This document shows positions 43,403 through 52,401 of a stretch of DNA of 64,000 bases, piece by piece. The DNA comes from Paenibacillus sp. HWE-109 (GTDB taxonomy: Bacteria > Bacillota > Bacilli > Paenibacillales > NBRC-103111). The notes beneath the pieces were generated by a model, which saw nothing but the letters and a program-made list of their open reading frames with translations, ran no database searches and had not been told where the DNA came from. A program made the translations under genes and the position numbers. The stretch is from contig NZ_CP091881.1 of NCBI RefSeq assembly GCF_022163125.1, positions 5,146,001-5,210,000 of the forward strand, read 5' to 3'. Position 1 is the first letter of the stretch, and the number at the start of each line of letters is the position of its first letter.

Positions 43403-43806
43403 TAAGACACCGCCTTTGTTACTGTTGAAATATTATTGTTGTTATCGTAAGTAATCGTTCTCGTGATTGTCTCGCCGCCGGCTGTTTCTGCTATGGTAAA
43501 TAATCGATCGTTTCCGTCATAAGTCATTACTGTGGATTTAACAACGGATAATGCGTCTTTCTCCTCTACCTTCATTAGTTTCCCGGATGTGTAGGTCATT
43601 ACGGTTGTTCGCGTATCTATATCCAGCCAGATTGCTTTGTTCTTGACAATATCCGTATTCGTATCACCAATGTTTTTGTTTACTGACCTTACGTATGCAG
43701 CAACCCCACTATCAATCGCATCAATCAAAGCCTGCTGATTCGCCAAAGTCACATTGTCCGAAGCGACCGGACGCGGCAAACCCAATTTTGGTGTTGTTGT
43801 AGACAT
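43402..43806 (-). CDS. Short tail fibre or baseplate-attached protein
   Basis: The protein has 134 residues. The N-terminus T-P-K-L-G-L-P-R-P and L-I-D-A-I-D are common to phage fibre proteins that dock on the baseplate. The C-terminal part has two Y-D-x-N-x-x-x-x-x-I strands resembling single RHS-type repeats. The start at 43806 follows AAGGAGG by about 8 bases. Coupled to the fibre gene downstream. Confidence 0.62.
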   Translation of the reverse strand: MSTTTPKLGLPRPVASDNVTLANQQALIDAIDSGVAAYVRSVNKNIGDTNTDIVKNKAIWLDIDTRTTVMTYTSGKLMKVEEKDALSVVKSTVMTYDGNDRLFTIAETAGGETITRTITYDNNNNISTVTKAVS

Positions 43807-43819
43807 AAATAATCCCTCC

Positions 43820-44395
43820 TTAGGCCAACCGTTCAAGTTGGTCCCATGTATAATTCATCGCGGAAAGCGATTCCCAAGTAAATCCATGTGTGTCGAACGC
43901 CCCCCAAGAAAGATAACTAAACACAAATTCAATGACCAAATGAGCAGGCATGATATCAAGTAAAGCCTTCTCAATATCAGCCAAGTTCGTCGGTATACCA
44001 TGCGTGCTGACGAATTTTATGATCACCTTGTAGTTCGCGGCATCTTCGGTAACCTCTACCTGACCATTGTCATAAGCTTCAGCGACGCGCTTCAACAGGC
44101 TCAAAGTCACCGTACCTGTGCCACGGATCTTCGACTTTATAACCGACCTGCGCTGATCGAGTGGTTTCCCTGACTCTGTCTTAATACCGAGAAAATACTC
44201 CCAATAATCCAGCCCCCATGTGGCTAGATCAATTGTCGACTGGTCCAGAACTTCCTTGATTTTGCTTGTCATGAGATCCATCTCTTGACCATCGGTTTCC
44301 ATGAGAACTCGCATTTCATAAATATCCTCATATAGACTCGGCAGCGCATCCAGCATTCGTTCCCCAGACGGACTAACAATACCAAAATTATTCAC
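43820..44395 (-). CDS. Baseplate protein, XkdU/YmfQ (DUF2313) type
   Basis: The protein has 191 residues. L-P-S-L-Y-E-D near 18 and the Trp/Tyr-rich segment W-G-L-D-Y-W-E-Y-F-L-G-I with Q-R-R-S-V-I-K-S-K-I-R-G-T-G-T near 80-95 are the hallmark of XkdU/gpI-like baseplate proteins. The start is a GTG at 44393-44395, overlapping the XkdT-like gene by 8 bases. Confidence 0.83.
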   Translation of the reverse strand: MNNFGIVSPSGERMLDALPSLYEDIYEMRVLMETDGQEMDLMTSKIKEVLDQSTIDLATWGLDYWEYFLGIKTESGKPLDQRRSVIKSKIRGTGTVTLSLLKRVAEAYDNGQVEVTEDAANYKVIIKFVSTHGIPTNLADIEKALLDIMPAHLVIEFVFSYLSWGAFDTHGFTWESLSAMNYTWDQLERLA

Positions 44396-45449
44396 TTAAT
44401 GTCACCGTCCCCCTCACCGCAACCGATCCTTCCGTCACCGCGATATTGCCCGTCGTTCCATTCAACTGAAATGTTGTATAATCCTGAACGCCTGGAATAC
44501 TTAACATAAGGGCTCCAACCTTTGCATATTTCACAGAAGGGTCTTGTCCGAATGCAAGGCTAGCCAAATAGTCCTCGCATACTTTTTCAAAGTCACCCTT
44601 GATTTGAGCAATCGTTCGCGTTCCATTGCGAATGACTTTCGCAGATACCTGAACCAGCACCGAAGCGGCAGCTGCTACCGTTACGCTTGCCCCAACAGGT
44701 GCCATGCCTTCGCCATAACCTGCTGCCGGGGATATATACCCCTGTACGTTCTGCACAAGCTGAGTGCTTGCTGGTTTCATGTCAGTGTCAATGATAACCA
44801 CTTTGACCGTTCCGCCTCCGTTCCAAAAAGGGATGACTTGAACAGCCCCCACACCATCAACCTCTAGCGCCCACTTCTTGTAATCTGCTTTATTCCCGCT
44901 TGTTGACGGGAGCCGTACTTTTTGCATAAATCTGACTCTGTATTCGTCATCGCTTTCTTTGTCATCTCCGGGAATCAGCACATCCGTTAAACTGGCACTT
45001 ACCAGACCGTCCAAATAATCCAATGGCAGCATGGTGCCAAATTTCTGATTGCCGACTTTTCCCGCTGTCTCACAGCGCAATTCGAATTGTCCGACAGCTA
45101 GCTTAAGAACGACGGTGTACTTCACACCGGAAATGGAGAAGCGACTTCCTAATGGAACGTCAATCGGCATATTGAGAGTTCCGTAAAAAAGCCCCTTGCG
45201 CACGGCATACGTAGCTTGTTTGCGAGATTCGCCAAATGGCTCCGTAATTGCATCCAAATGTTCATCGGTCGCTGTATGCGGGAAAACGGCTCGAAGGTTC
45301 GCGTCCACCGAGACATACATCTTTGCCAACTCGCGCGCTGCAGGAGCAATGGCATCATAAATGACGCTTCCTTCGCGTTTATCCATGTCGGCAGGAACGC
45401 GTTCCAACATACGCTCCATAATAACTGCATAACTTTGTGATTCAAACAT
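44388..45449 (-). CDS. Baseplate wedge protein J, XkdT type
   Basis: The protein has 353 residues. The gpJ/XkdT signature is present: R-M-L-E-R-V-P-A-D-M-D-K-R-E-G-S near 12 and L-P-S-T-S-G-N-K-A-D-Y-K-K-W-A near 190. The start at 45449 follows AAGGAGG by about 9 bases; a longer frame reaches 45485. J-type proteins form the baseplate wedge of contractile tails, which supports a contractile rather than flexible tail. Confidence 0.88.
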   Translation of the reverse strand: MFESQSYAVIMERMLERVPADMDKREGSVIYDAIAPAARELAKMYVSVDANLRAVFPHTATDEHLDAITEPFGESRKQATYAVRKGLFYGTLNMPIDVPLGSRFSISGVKYTVVLKLAVGQFELRCETAGKVGNQKFGTMLPLDYLDGLVSASLTDVLIPGDDKESDDEYRVRFMQKVRLPSTSGNKADYKKWALEVDGVGAVQVIPFWNGGGTVKVVIIDTDMKPASTQLVQNVQGYISPAAGYGEGMAPVGASVTVAAAASVLVQVSAKVIRNGTRTIAQIKGDFEKVCEDYLASLAFGQDPSVKYAKVGALMLSIPGVQDYTTFQLNGTTGNIAVTEGSVAVRGTVTLSE

Positions 45450-45453
45450 AGTG

Positions 45454-45846
45454 TCACACCTCCTTTGCACTTTCAAAGCTTCCATATTGGGTTATAACTT
45501 GAAATTCAATTAATGCCGAGTCGCCTGTGAAGGTAACGTTAAAATTCTCTACAGCCTGAATGCGCTCATCTTGCAGAAGTGCTTGTTGAACGCGTCGGCT
45601 TAGCTCAGACTGAACAAAATCAGCATTTTGCCCGATAATAGAAGATAATTCGCTGCCATAATTGGAACTATAAATCGAATGCTCAAATCGCTGCGTCTGC
45701 AAAATTTTATAAACAGCTTGTTGAACAGCCTCTAGTCCGTCCACATGGCCTACAATCCGTCGATTGACAGAATCAATCTGATAACTCTTGCTTGGTAGCT
45801 GTATTTGCTGAAAAAGTGAATTGCCAAACCCTCCTTGCGGAATCAT
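45454..45846 (-). CDS. Baseplate protein, XkdS (DUF2634, gpW/gp25-like) type
   Basis: The protein has 130 residues. I-Y-S-S-N-Y-G-S-E-L near 60 and the R-R-V-Q-Q-A-L-L region match XkdS/gp25-like baseplate proteins. Its ATG overlaps the stop of the DUF2577-like gene (ATGA). Confidence 0.82.
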   Translation of the reverse strand: MIPQGGFGNSLFQQIQLPSKSYQIDSVNRRIVGHVDGLEAVQQAVYKILQTQRFEHSIYSSNYGSELSSIIGQNADFVQSELSRRVQQALLQDERIQAVENFNVTFTGDSALIEFQVITQYGSFESAKEV

Positions 45847-46154
45847 GCCTCCACCACCTTGTCCAAAAGGACATATTTTTGCCCGCCCTGCATACGTAAA
45901 AGAAGCAAACTGTCACCAACTTCCAAACCACGTCTAATGACAACAGGCTGACCTTCGATCATGATTTGATAAGGCGTTAACTGCTCTGGAACAATTAAAA
46001 AATCCTGATCTAATGAAAACCGTTGATCCACAGTAATCTGGAGAGGATGGATGCTGATGACTTCGCCAAACGTAATATGAACGGGCGTGCCGGCTTCCAC
46101 AGCCCCAACACTGGCGCTTTTTAAAGCTCGCACCAATTTCGTTACATTGTTCAT
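45843..46154 (-). CDS. Baseplate-associated protein, XkdR (DUF2577) type
   Basis: The protein has 103 residues. G-E-V-I-S-I-H-P-L-Q-I-T near 30 and G-D-S-L-L-L-L-R near 82 fit DUF2577. It lies in the usual XkdQ-R-S order and overlaps XkdQ by 4 bases. Confidence 0.8.
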   Translation of the reverse strand: MNNVTKLVRALKSASVGAVEAGTPVHITFGEVISIHPLQITVDQRFSLDQDFLIVPEQLTPYQIMIEGQPVVIRRGLEVGDSLLLLRMQGGQKYVLLDKVVEA

Positions 46155-47116
46155 GAGACCACCTTCAAATCCAGTTTCATCGTATGTTCAGATCCTTCAA
46201 AATTGTGCGTACAATCTTCCACTTGAAAAAACTGGCTGATTCCAGCTTCTTCGATGTTGATAAATACACGGCAGCCTGCTCTAATCCGGATATCGCCGAT
46301 GGCATTCAATGAAAAGGTTTTGGTCTCCCGGTTTTTGGCGCCAAGCATCAGTTTTAACAACTCCGTAATCTGAGCTTCATTCATCTTATCTTCCACTTTG
46401 CGAAATTGCTGCAACCTGCCCCATTTCGCTATATTGTTGCTATCTTGATCGATATACACTTCGCGTTTATTCGTTTCCTTATTGTCACGAACGATCTTAA
46501 TTCTGTTGTACGTATCCGTATCAATGGATCGATTAAAACTGTAGTCATAGACAAGGCTTACATCACCGAGAGCAAAGTCCATCACCCATTTATCCGCATC
46601 ACGCAGCCGCAATGAGCCGAAGTCATCATACAAGACAAAAATTTTCTTCGTGGAGATCAACGTTTTATCTAAGGCTTTACACATAATGTCCATCAATTTG
46701 GTCCCATCCTCAATAATCGATGGAATAACGTAACCCGAATCTTCGATCTCTCCAATTTGAAGTTTAAGATCTCCTGCAATTTGTTTAATAACTTCACTAG
46801 CCTTGGCGTCCTTAAACACATAAGTCTCGTTATACATCAAATAGCGGAGTTGATCATATGCTATTAGCTTGACTTCTTCATCCCGACCAGACTCTATGGA
46901 GAAAATATACCCATAAAACACGGGCTTCCCGTTCAGCCTTACTCGTACAACATCCCCGTTGTTATATTTAAATGCATTCTCTTCATACCATCCGCCACGT
47001 AACATCGTGATCGAGCAGCTGGATGGCTTGCCGTATCTGGTCGAGCTGAACTGCAATGCGCTAATGGGCAGCTCCCACATGTTCCCGTCTTTGTTGTCTA
47101 TTTCAACTGTTAGCAT
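46151..47116 (-). CDS. Baseplate hub protein, XkdQ (gpD-like) type
   Basis: The protein has 321 residues. It matches late-control-D/XkdQ proteins: an N-terminal beta domain and F-Y-G-Y-I-F-S-I-E-S-G-R-D near 75. These form the trimeric hub under the tail tube. GAGGTG lies 6 bases before the ATG. Confidence 0.85.
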   Translation of the reverse strand: MLTVEIDNKDGNMWELPISALQFSSTRYGKPSSCSITMLRGGWYEENAFKYNNGDVVRVRLNGKPVFYGYIFSIESGRDEEVKLIAYDQLRYLMYNETYVFKDAKASEVIKQIAGDLKLQIGEIEDSGYVIPSIIEDGTKLMDIMCKALDKTLISTKKIFVLYDDFGSLRLRDADKWVMDFALGDVSLVYDYSFNRSIDTDTYNRIKIVRDNKETNKREVYIDQDSNNIAKWGRLQQFRKVEDKMNEAQITELLKLMLGAKNRETKTFSLNAIGDIRIRAGCRVFINIEEAGISQFFQVEDCTHNFEGSEHTMKLDLKVVS

Positions 47117-47125
47117 GTCATCACC

Positions 47126-47872
47126 TCAATATGGAGGAATTTTCAGCATATCGCCTTCTTTTAGTTGCTTCACTTGATTATCTGATAATTCATTTATCCT
47201 TTGAATTTCACGATACCGCGTGCTATCTGGTTTCCCAACAGCGTCAGCAAAAAACTTCATGGAGACATCGACAATGGTTTCATTTTTCTTCAATCGATAA
47301 AATTGGGCACGGATTCGCTCGTCGGGTCTTTTCGGCGCTGCTGATACTGTTGCCTGACTGCCGTCCACAGCGGTTATTATTTCTAGCTTGCGGGCTGAAT
47401 AAAATACGTATTCTTTCAGGGTAAGGCTATACTCTATTTCACCTGGTGAACCGGCTGCTTCTTTCCAATCAAATTTCTCAATGGAAGCAGGGAAATTAAG
47501 TTCTTTCCTTCCCTGGCTATCCACCAACATTGGATCTGAATGCCTACCCGTATAAATGAATCGAATCGGATGCCTAGTTGCCATCCATTTCTCAATTAGG
47601 CGAATATAATGCATCGGCTCAAACACGATATCCGCTTGAATAAACGGGTAAATGGCTGCCGGAAAGAAACTGCTGAACGAAACTTCACGGAGTTTCGGAT
47701 TTTTAATGACATTCACTTCACCGGCTCTTGTTTCCTCTGTCCCGCCACCGCGGCCGATAAGGTCGTACGTTTTGCTGTTTCCACTTCCCGAAATGTCGAT
47801 CGTCTCCGGATTAACGGGAATTTGGAATCCTTCCATTTGGTTGTTAAAACTTAAATAAATGCCATAACTCAT
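47126..47872 (-). CDS. Baseplate protein with C-terminal LysM, XkdP type
   Basis: The protein has 248 residues. An N-terminal XkdP-like domain (F-Q-I-P-V-N-P-E-T-I near 16) is followed by a C-terminal LysM module at about 190-245 (Y-R-L-K-K-N-E-T-I-V-D-V-S and L-K-E-G-D-M-L-K-I-P). The LysM part may bind peptidoglycan during tail puncture or act in assembly. It overlaps the tape-measure gene by 4 bases. Confidence 0.86.
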   Translation of the reverse strand: MSYGIYLSFNNQMEGFQIPVNPETIDISGSGNSKTYDLIGRGGGTEETRAGEVNVIKNPKLREVSFSSFFPAAIYPFIQADIVFEPMHYIRLIEKWMATRHPIRFIYTGRHSDPMLVDSQGRKELNFPASIEKFDWKEAAGSPGEIEYSLTLKEYVFYSARKLEIITAVDGSQATVSAAPKRPDERIRAQFYRLKKNETIVDVSMKFFADAVGKPDSTRYREIQRINELSDNQVKQLKEGDMLKIPPY

Positions 47873-49701
47873 CCTGCATACACCCCCTGAGCATGGTTAG
47901 TGACTTCGACCTCTACCGCCTCAGTAATCCGGCGAATCATTTCATCTGCATCGGTCGTATCGTGAATATGAACGTCCCCAACTGCTACAGTAGGCGTCAG
48001 TGAAACGAAATTTTTGATACTATCGCGTTCCGCTACGTCCCGCATGAGCATTAAGTCTTCATTGGAGATATCAACCGTGTCATTAATCGCTCCAACCTCG
48101 TTCACTTTGCCTAACGTATTGTTGCTAAGTGGCAAGCTGTCGTTAAATCCCTTATCTTTAAGTCCGCTGTCTTTAAGCCCGTTTCCAATGCTAGAAATTT
48201 TATTCATAATTCCCGCGCCTGATTTATAGCCGTAGTCGAATTCATTTTTCTGGTCTTTGAACCCCATTCTTTGCATGGAGACTACCGCTTTATCACTAAC
48301 TGGTTTTTCCATCATATCCATCACATTTTTCACTGTATCGCTAACAGCGTGCATATTAGATTCATCCAACAACTCAAATCCTTTAAAATCTTTTCCAAAT
48401 ATCCCAGATACTGCACTCGCGAGCCAGTTAAACCCTTCAATAGCCCCGTTAATCCCTCGCACAATAGACTTCATAAAACTTCCGGCAAAGTTCTCCGTGC
48501 TTAGGATCATATTTAACATGTAATTCCCAAAATTCATTGCCAAATTGTAATACATATTTTGTACGGCATAGATTGGATCAATAAACAAATTTCTGAAAAA
48601 TTCTACATATCCGATTATAATATTGTATAAATAAGCGAATGAATTGCTAACTGACCCCACGAGCATCATAAAGCATCCCGCAATGGTCCCAACAACTTGC
48701 TCAGCAGTAACCCCACTCATTAATAACACAAAAACAATGGCGCCAATTAATGCAGCAACTGCTAAAAGAGGCAAATTAAGAGCAAACCAAGCACCAGCAA
48801 GAGCATACGCAGCAGTAACTTGCCCCCAGAGTGGAGGTATCATTGCCCACAGTTTTGGAATAATCAGGCCTGCGATTACGACTGCAGCTGCAGTTAGCAA
48901 TCCTACAACAAATGGCCAATTCGCTTGAATTAATCCAATCAGCCCGCTTATTACATTCACAAATCCTCCTGCAGCAGCCGCAGCAAAATTCAGTGCTATG
49001 GAAATGCCAGAAAACAATTCGCCCCCAGCTGATGAATTAAGCAAATTATTTACTTTCTCCATGACAGGGCCAAACGCTTGTAAAGCATTATTTTTGAAAA
49101 TGGTCATCGCATCCTCAAAGGTTTTAGGCAGCTTATCAAACCTACTATTAATATCATCGGCAGCCTTAAAAATAGCACCTTTAAGAACAGTGGAAGTAAT
49201 AGTGCCTTCGGTACCCATTGTCTTCAATTGTTCTTTTGATTTGCCGACAAAATTAGCAATAGATTCAGCCAAAACGGGTGCGCTCTCCATTAAGGCTCCA
49301 AAATCTTGACCTTGCATTTTTCCAGATGCCATAATTTTTGTAATTTGTGACATTCCTGCTTGTTGGTCCTGCTTGGAACTACCACCAATTTTCAATGATT
49401 TTTGGATGAGCTCAGTAAATGAAATGGTTTCTTTATTACCGCTAAACGCCCCGCCTGCCGTCTGCCCTAATTTAGCAACCATGCCTGCCATCGTGCCATA
49501 ATCGCTTCCAGAACGGTTTGCCGCTGCAAATATGGCATTTTGAAGCGCCTGTGGCGCTTGATTACCATCATTCACGAATTTCAACTTTGCTTGTATAGTT
49601 ATATACTCATCGGTTAATTTAATTTCTTTCGAGGAAATAACTTTCTTAATCGTATTATTGATTTGATCAAATAGTTTGAGCGCAGATCCAACGGTCGCCA
49701 T
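47869..49701 (-). CDS. Short tail tape-measure protein
   Basis: The protein has 610 residues. The N-terminal tape-measure domain is at about 40-190 (S-I-L-like L-K-I-G-G-S-S and M-Q-G-Q-D-F-G-A-L-M-E near 140). Several hydrophobic segments lie at about 225-340, and the C-terminal part is helical. The start at 49701 follows AAAGGAG; a frame to 49794 begins directly after the chaperone extension stop but lacks a site. Compared with the much longer tape measure of PBSX this is short, predicting a short tail of roughly 90 nm at about 1.5 angstrom per residue. Confidence 0.88.
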   Translation of the reverse strand: MATVGSALKLFDQINNTIKKVISSKEIKLTDEYITIQAKLKFVNDGNQAPQALQNAIFAAANRSGSDYGTMAGMVAKLGQTAGGAFSGNKETISFTELIQKSLKIGGSSKQDQQAGMSQITKIMASGKMQGQDFGALMESAPVLAESIANFVGKSKEQLKTMGTEGTITSTVLKGAIFKAADDINSRFDKLPKTFEDAMTIFKNNALQAFGPVMEKVNNLLNSSAGGELFSGISIALNFAAAAAGGFVNVISGLIGLIQANWPFVVGLLTAAAVVIAGLIIPKLWAMIPPLWGQVTAAYALAGAWFALNLPLLAVAALIGAIVFVLLMSGVTAEQVVGTIAGCFMMLVGSVSNSFAYLYNIIIGYVEFFRNLFIDPIYAVQNMYYNLAMNFGNYMLNMILSTENFAGSFMKSIVRGINGAIEGFNWLASAVSGIFGKDFKGFELLDESNMHAVSDTVKNVMDMMEKPVSDKAVVSMQRMGFKDQKNEFDYGYKSGAGIMNKISSIGNGLKDSGLKDKGFNDSLPLSNNTLGKVNEVGAINDTVDISNEDLMLMRDVAERDSIKNFVSLTPTVAVGDVHIHDTTDADEMIRRITEAVEVEVTNHAQGVYAG

Positions 49702-49794
49702 ATATTCACTCCTTTCTTCTAAGAGTAGTTGCATTTCGAAAAATAGAGGCTGCTCTCTAGGTTTGTATCCTTCTGAGTCAGCCTCCTTTATCAT

Positions 49795-49998
49795 TTATCT
49801 TTTTTTAGCCGCATCCGACTCTTTTTTCGAATACAACTGTATAGCGGCGAACACGAATGCTCGCTCGTTTAATGGAAGCCTCATAATTTCATGAGGAAGT
49901 TTTCGAAGCTTGAAAAGAGCGTAATAGAGGAGAATAGCAGTGGAGTCGGGGTCACACCTTTCCCCATACTCATCGTATCCCCCCTCGATTAGTTTTTT
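49795..49998 (-). other. -1 frameshift extension of the tail-assembly chaperone
   Basis: The zero frame of the XkdN-like gene ends A-AAA-AAC-TAA (heptamer at 49992-49998). Slipping back one base reads on for 65 codons to a TAA at 49795-49797. This extension has no ATG, GTG or TTG in its first 35 codons, so it is not an independent gene. It contains L-R-K-L-P-H-E-I and L-N-E-R-A-F-V-F-A-A-I-Q, resembling the T part of phage G-GT chaperone pairs. The product would be an XkdN fusion of about 205 residues. Confidence 0.85.
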
Positions 49999-50411
49999 GC
50001 TTCTTCTACCAGCTCATTAATATCCTTATCGAATCCATTAATTTCTTGAACTTTGAGGATGAGATTGGCATACTCTCCAGCTAGCAGCATTTTCCGAATT
50101 AATGTTTCAGCTCCAAGCACGCCGTACGATTTCTGCAGCTCGACATCTTTCAAGTTTGGGAAGGCAACACTAGCTACTGCCAATCTGGACAAATATTCGG
50201 TCTGATCGATTTCTGTCACTTGTTGGCCACCCTTGCCTTTGCTGCGTTTCGTAGCCGCTTTGCGAATAGTGTCATTTTCTTCTTCTGTAATCGAACGAAG
50301 AACCCAAGAAACAGGCTTCCCGTCCTTATTTTTGAAACGGTCAGAAACAACCACTTCCTCCGACGTCTCCGTCGAAACATTTCCGGCCAAAAAAACGCTA
50401 ATATCACTCAT
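49989..50411 (-). CDS. Tail-assembly chaperone, XkdN type (short form)
   Basis: The protein has 140 residues. F-K-N-K-D-G-K-P-V-S-W near 27 and the R-K-A-A-T-K-R-S-K-G-K stretch fit XkdN-like chaperones. The start at 50411 follows GGAGGAGG. It lies between tube and tape-measure genes, the usual place of the G/GT chaperones that coat the tape measure during assembly, and it ends in a slippery heptamer directly at the stop codon. Confidence 0.85.
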   Translation of the reverse strand: MSDISVFLAGNVSTETSEEVVVSDRFKNKDGKPVSWVLRSITEEENDTIRKAATKRSKGKGGQQVTEIDQTEYLSRLAVASVAFPNLKDVELQKSYGVLGAETLIRKMLLAGEYANLILKVQEINGFDKDINELVEEAKN

Positions 50412-50432
50412 CAATTATTCCTCCTCCGGTTT

Positions 50433-50897
50433 TTAGTTTAGTGTAGGCTGCTTAAATTTTGTGAACATATCCCAGTCATCGAAGGTAAAGCTCACTTCTT
50501 CTTCCAATGACTCTGACTCAACGTCAAACGAGGCGATCGTGATCTCGTCTAGGTTAACGTTTCTAATAACAGTGTCTTGAATGCCAACCGATGAACTCGG
50601 ATCGTCATTCACAACTTGTATATCAAAATAATTATCAATGCCATTTTTCGTGTAATTCAACATCAACTGACGAAAAGCAGAGGTAACATAATAAATGGTC
50701 ATGGTGCCTGTGCCGGTAAATCCATTGGCCTTGTTTTGGGTTCCAAGTTTACCCAATGTTTTAATTTCTTTTTTATTCTTTTTGATTTTGGCTTCGAATT
50801 TTTTGGCGTAGAACATTTCTTCTACTTGTCCATTAATCGTGGCATAAGCCTTAGCAGATTGTCCTGAGATCGTATCCTTTGCATGGAGAAAACCCAT
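50433..50897 (-). CDS. Tail tube protein, XkdM type
   Basis: The protein has 154 residues. It matches XkdM: G-Q-S-A-K-A-Y-A-T near 13, F-Y-A-K-K-F-E-A-K-I near 31 and G-T-G-T-M-T-I-Y-Y near 63. These stack as hexameric rings to form the inner tube. The ATG lies 1 base after the sheath stop. Confidence 0.88.
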   Translation of the reverse strand: MGFLHAKDTISGQSAKAYATINGQVEEMFYAKKFEAKIKKNKKEIKTLGKLGTQNKANGFTGTGTMTIYYVTSAFRQLMLNYTKNGIDNYFDIQVVNDDPSSSVGIQDTVIRNVNLDEITIASFDVESESLEEEVSFTFDDWDMFTKFKQPTLN

Positions 50898-50898
50898 C

Positions 50899-52212
50899 TT
50901 AGCTCACCTTCACTTTCGTATAAATTTTCTCTACAGCATCTACTGGTTGAACAGCAACCTGAGAATACACGCTATCTGACGCTTCACCTTGCACGACGGT
51001 AATATCCGTTTGAGAGTTGAAATTTTTCAAAGCACCAATCGCCTGCAAAGACTCCAAATATTTAACATATTCATTTTTGAGCAGGTTTCGACCGTCCGGA
51101 TTATTGTCTACCTTCCCGATATAGAAAGACTCAAATGTTCGTTTTAAATCATTGTTGATCGCATCCAGCACTCGAATCACGCGATTTTTGGAGAATGGCT
51201 TTCCTTTTGTAACTGTAAAACTCGTTAAGGAATTAATGTCTTGCTCAACAAGAGCTCTACCTTGATTTTGTGTAAATACGAATTCTCCGGCTTTGAGTGC
51301 CGCCTCAATTTGACTATTCGTATAGCGGGGATTAGCGTCAACAGCATCATCATATGCCTGATATGTCAAAGTCTCATTTACACGTGCCGCAGCCGTCGCT
51401 CCTGCTACCCATGCGGTAGCTGATACGGAATCAATAACTGTCGCATCAGAAAGTACAACGCCATTTTTGACACTAATGACACCTTCATAGTTGGCTAATG
51501 AATAATTCTCAAGCACCGCTTGGATCTTCTTACCCTCGTCTTCTCGCAACCGTTTCGCGAAGGCAGCATAGACTGACTTCAGTGTCGGATCATTGCTTGG
51601 AAGCGCCACAGTCTGAAAATCGAAGACCTCGATCGCGCTTAAGTAATCCGAATGATCGGCATTCAACACCGTTCCATCAGCACCGCTTGTGAGTGATGCA
51701 CCAGCCGTCGCTGTCAACGATCCTGTTCCGCTCCATACGATCCATTCATTAGGAATGAGTCCAGAAATATCGGCAACAACCTGTTTATCTACCTCTTCGG
51801 ATCCTAGCAGCGTTCTGACATCAAATTTGGCAGCATCATCGACGTTCGACTGGACAATTACCTTCAATTCGTTTCCCCTCACACCGCCATACTTTGCTGT
51901 AGCCGTTAAACCGCCTGCTGTAGCAGAAGCCTTGACACCAGCATTTAATCGATAAAGAAGAAGCGTACCTGCACGCTTGAGAGCTTCACGAATCAACATA
52001 AGTTTCGAATCGGTGAGATCATAACCAAGCAATGTTTTGATATTATCACCAGCATGAATTGTTAAAACTTGTTTAACAGGCCCCCAACTCAGTTTAAGCG
52101 CCATAGTAGTAATCCCTCTGTCACCAAGTGTGCCTAACGAAGCATTCGTAGTAAAATTGAAATAGGCCCCTGGACGAACCTTATTTTGTACCGTATATGT
52201 TCCACCCGCCAT
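50899..52212 (-). CDS. Contractile tail sheath protein, XkdK type
   Basis: The protein has 437 residues. It opens A-G-G-T-Y-T-V-Q-N-K-V-R-P-G-A-Y, and R-V-L-D-A-I-N-N-D near 345 and I-G-K-V-D-N-N-P-D-G-R near 365 match XkdK-like sheaths. Presence of a sheath defines a contractile tail. The stop is immediately followed by the tube gene. Confidence 0.92.
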   Translation of the reverse strand: MAGGTYTVQNKVRPGAYFNFTTNASLGTLGDRGITTMALKLSWGPVKQVLTIHAGDNIKTLLGYDLTDSKLMLIREALKRAGTLLLYRLNAGVKASATAGGLTATAKYGGVRGNELKVIVQSNVDDAAKFDVRTLLGSEEVDKQVVADISGLIPNEWIVWSGTGSLTATAGASLTSGADGTVLNADHSDYLSAIEVFDFQTVALPSNDPTLKSVYAAFAKRLREDEGKKIQAVLENYSLANYEGVISVKNGVVLSDATVIDSVSATAWVAGATAAARVNETLTYQAYDDAVDANPRYTNSQIEAALKAGEFVFTQNQGRALVEQDINSLTSFTVTKGKPFSKNRVIRVLDAINNDLKRTFESFYIGKVDNNPDGRNLLKNEYVKYLESLQAIGALKNFNSQTDITVVQGEASDSVYSQVAVQPVDAVEKIYTKVKVS

Positions 52213-52401
52213 TTACTGCACCATCCCTTCTAAATATCCATTCATGATTTCCAACACTTGTTCTTCTGTATAGCCTCTTCCCTCTTCAAGCAAAGCGCTC
52301 AGAACATCTTTCTGTGTACCCGTGAATCGCTCAGAGCCTACAAACTGTTCTTTTACATATAAAGGACTACTCACATCTCTCAGCAGCTTTGTTTTGTTCA
52401 T
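52213..52401 (-). CDS. Small tail-operon protein, 62 aa
   Basis: It lies tightly between the XkdJ-like and sheath genes, overlapping the first by 4 bases. The C-terminal half (E-E-G-R-G-Y-T-E-E-Q-V-L-E-I-M) is helical. I do not recognise the family, but the coupling and position make it a real gene. Confidence 0.65.
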   Translation of the reverse strand: MNKTKLLRDVSSPLYVKEQFVGSERFTGTQKDVLSALLEEGRGYTEEQVLEIMNGYLEGMVQ

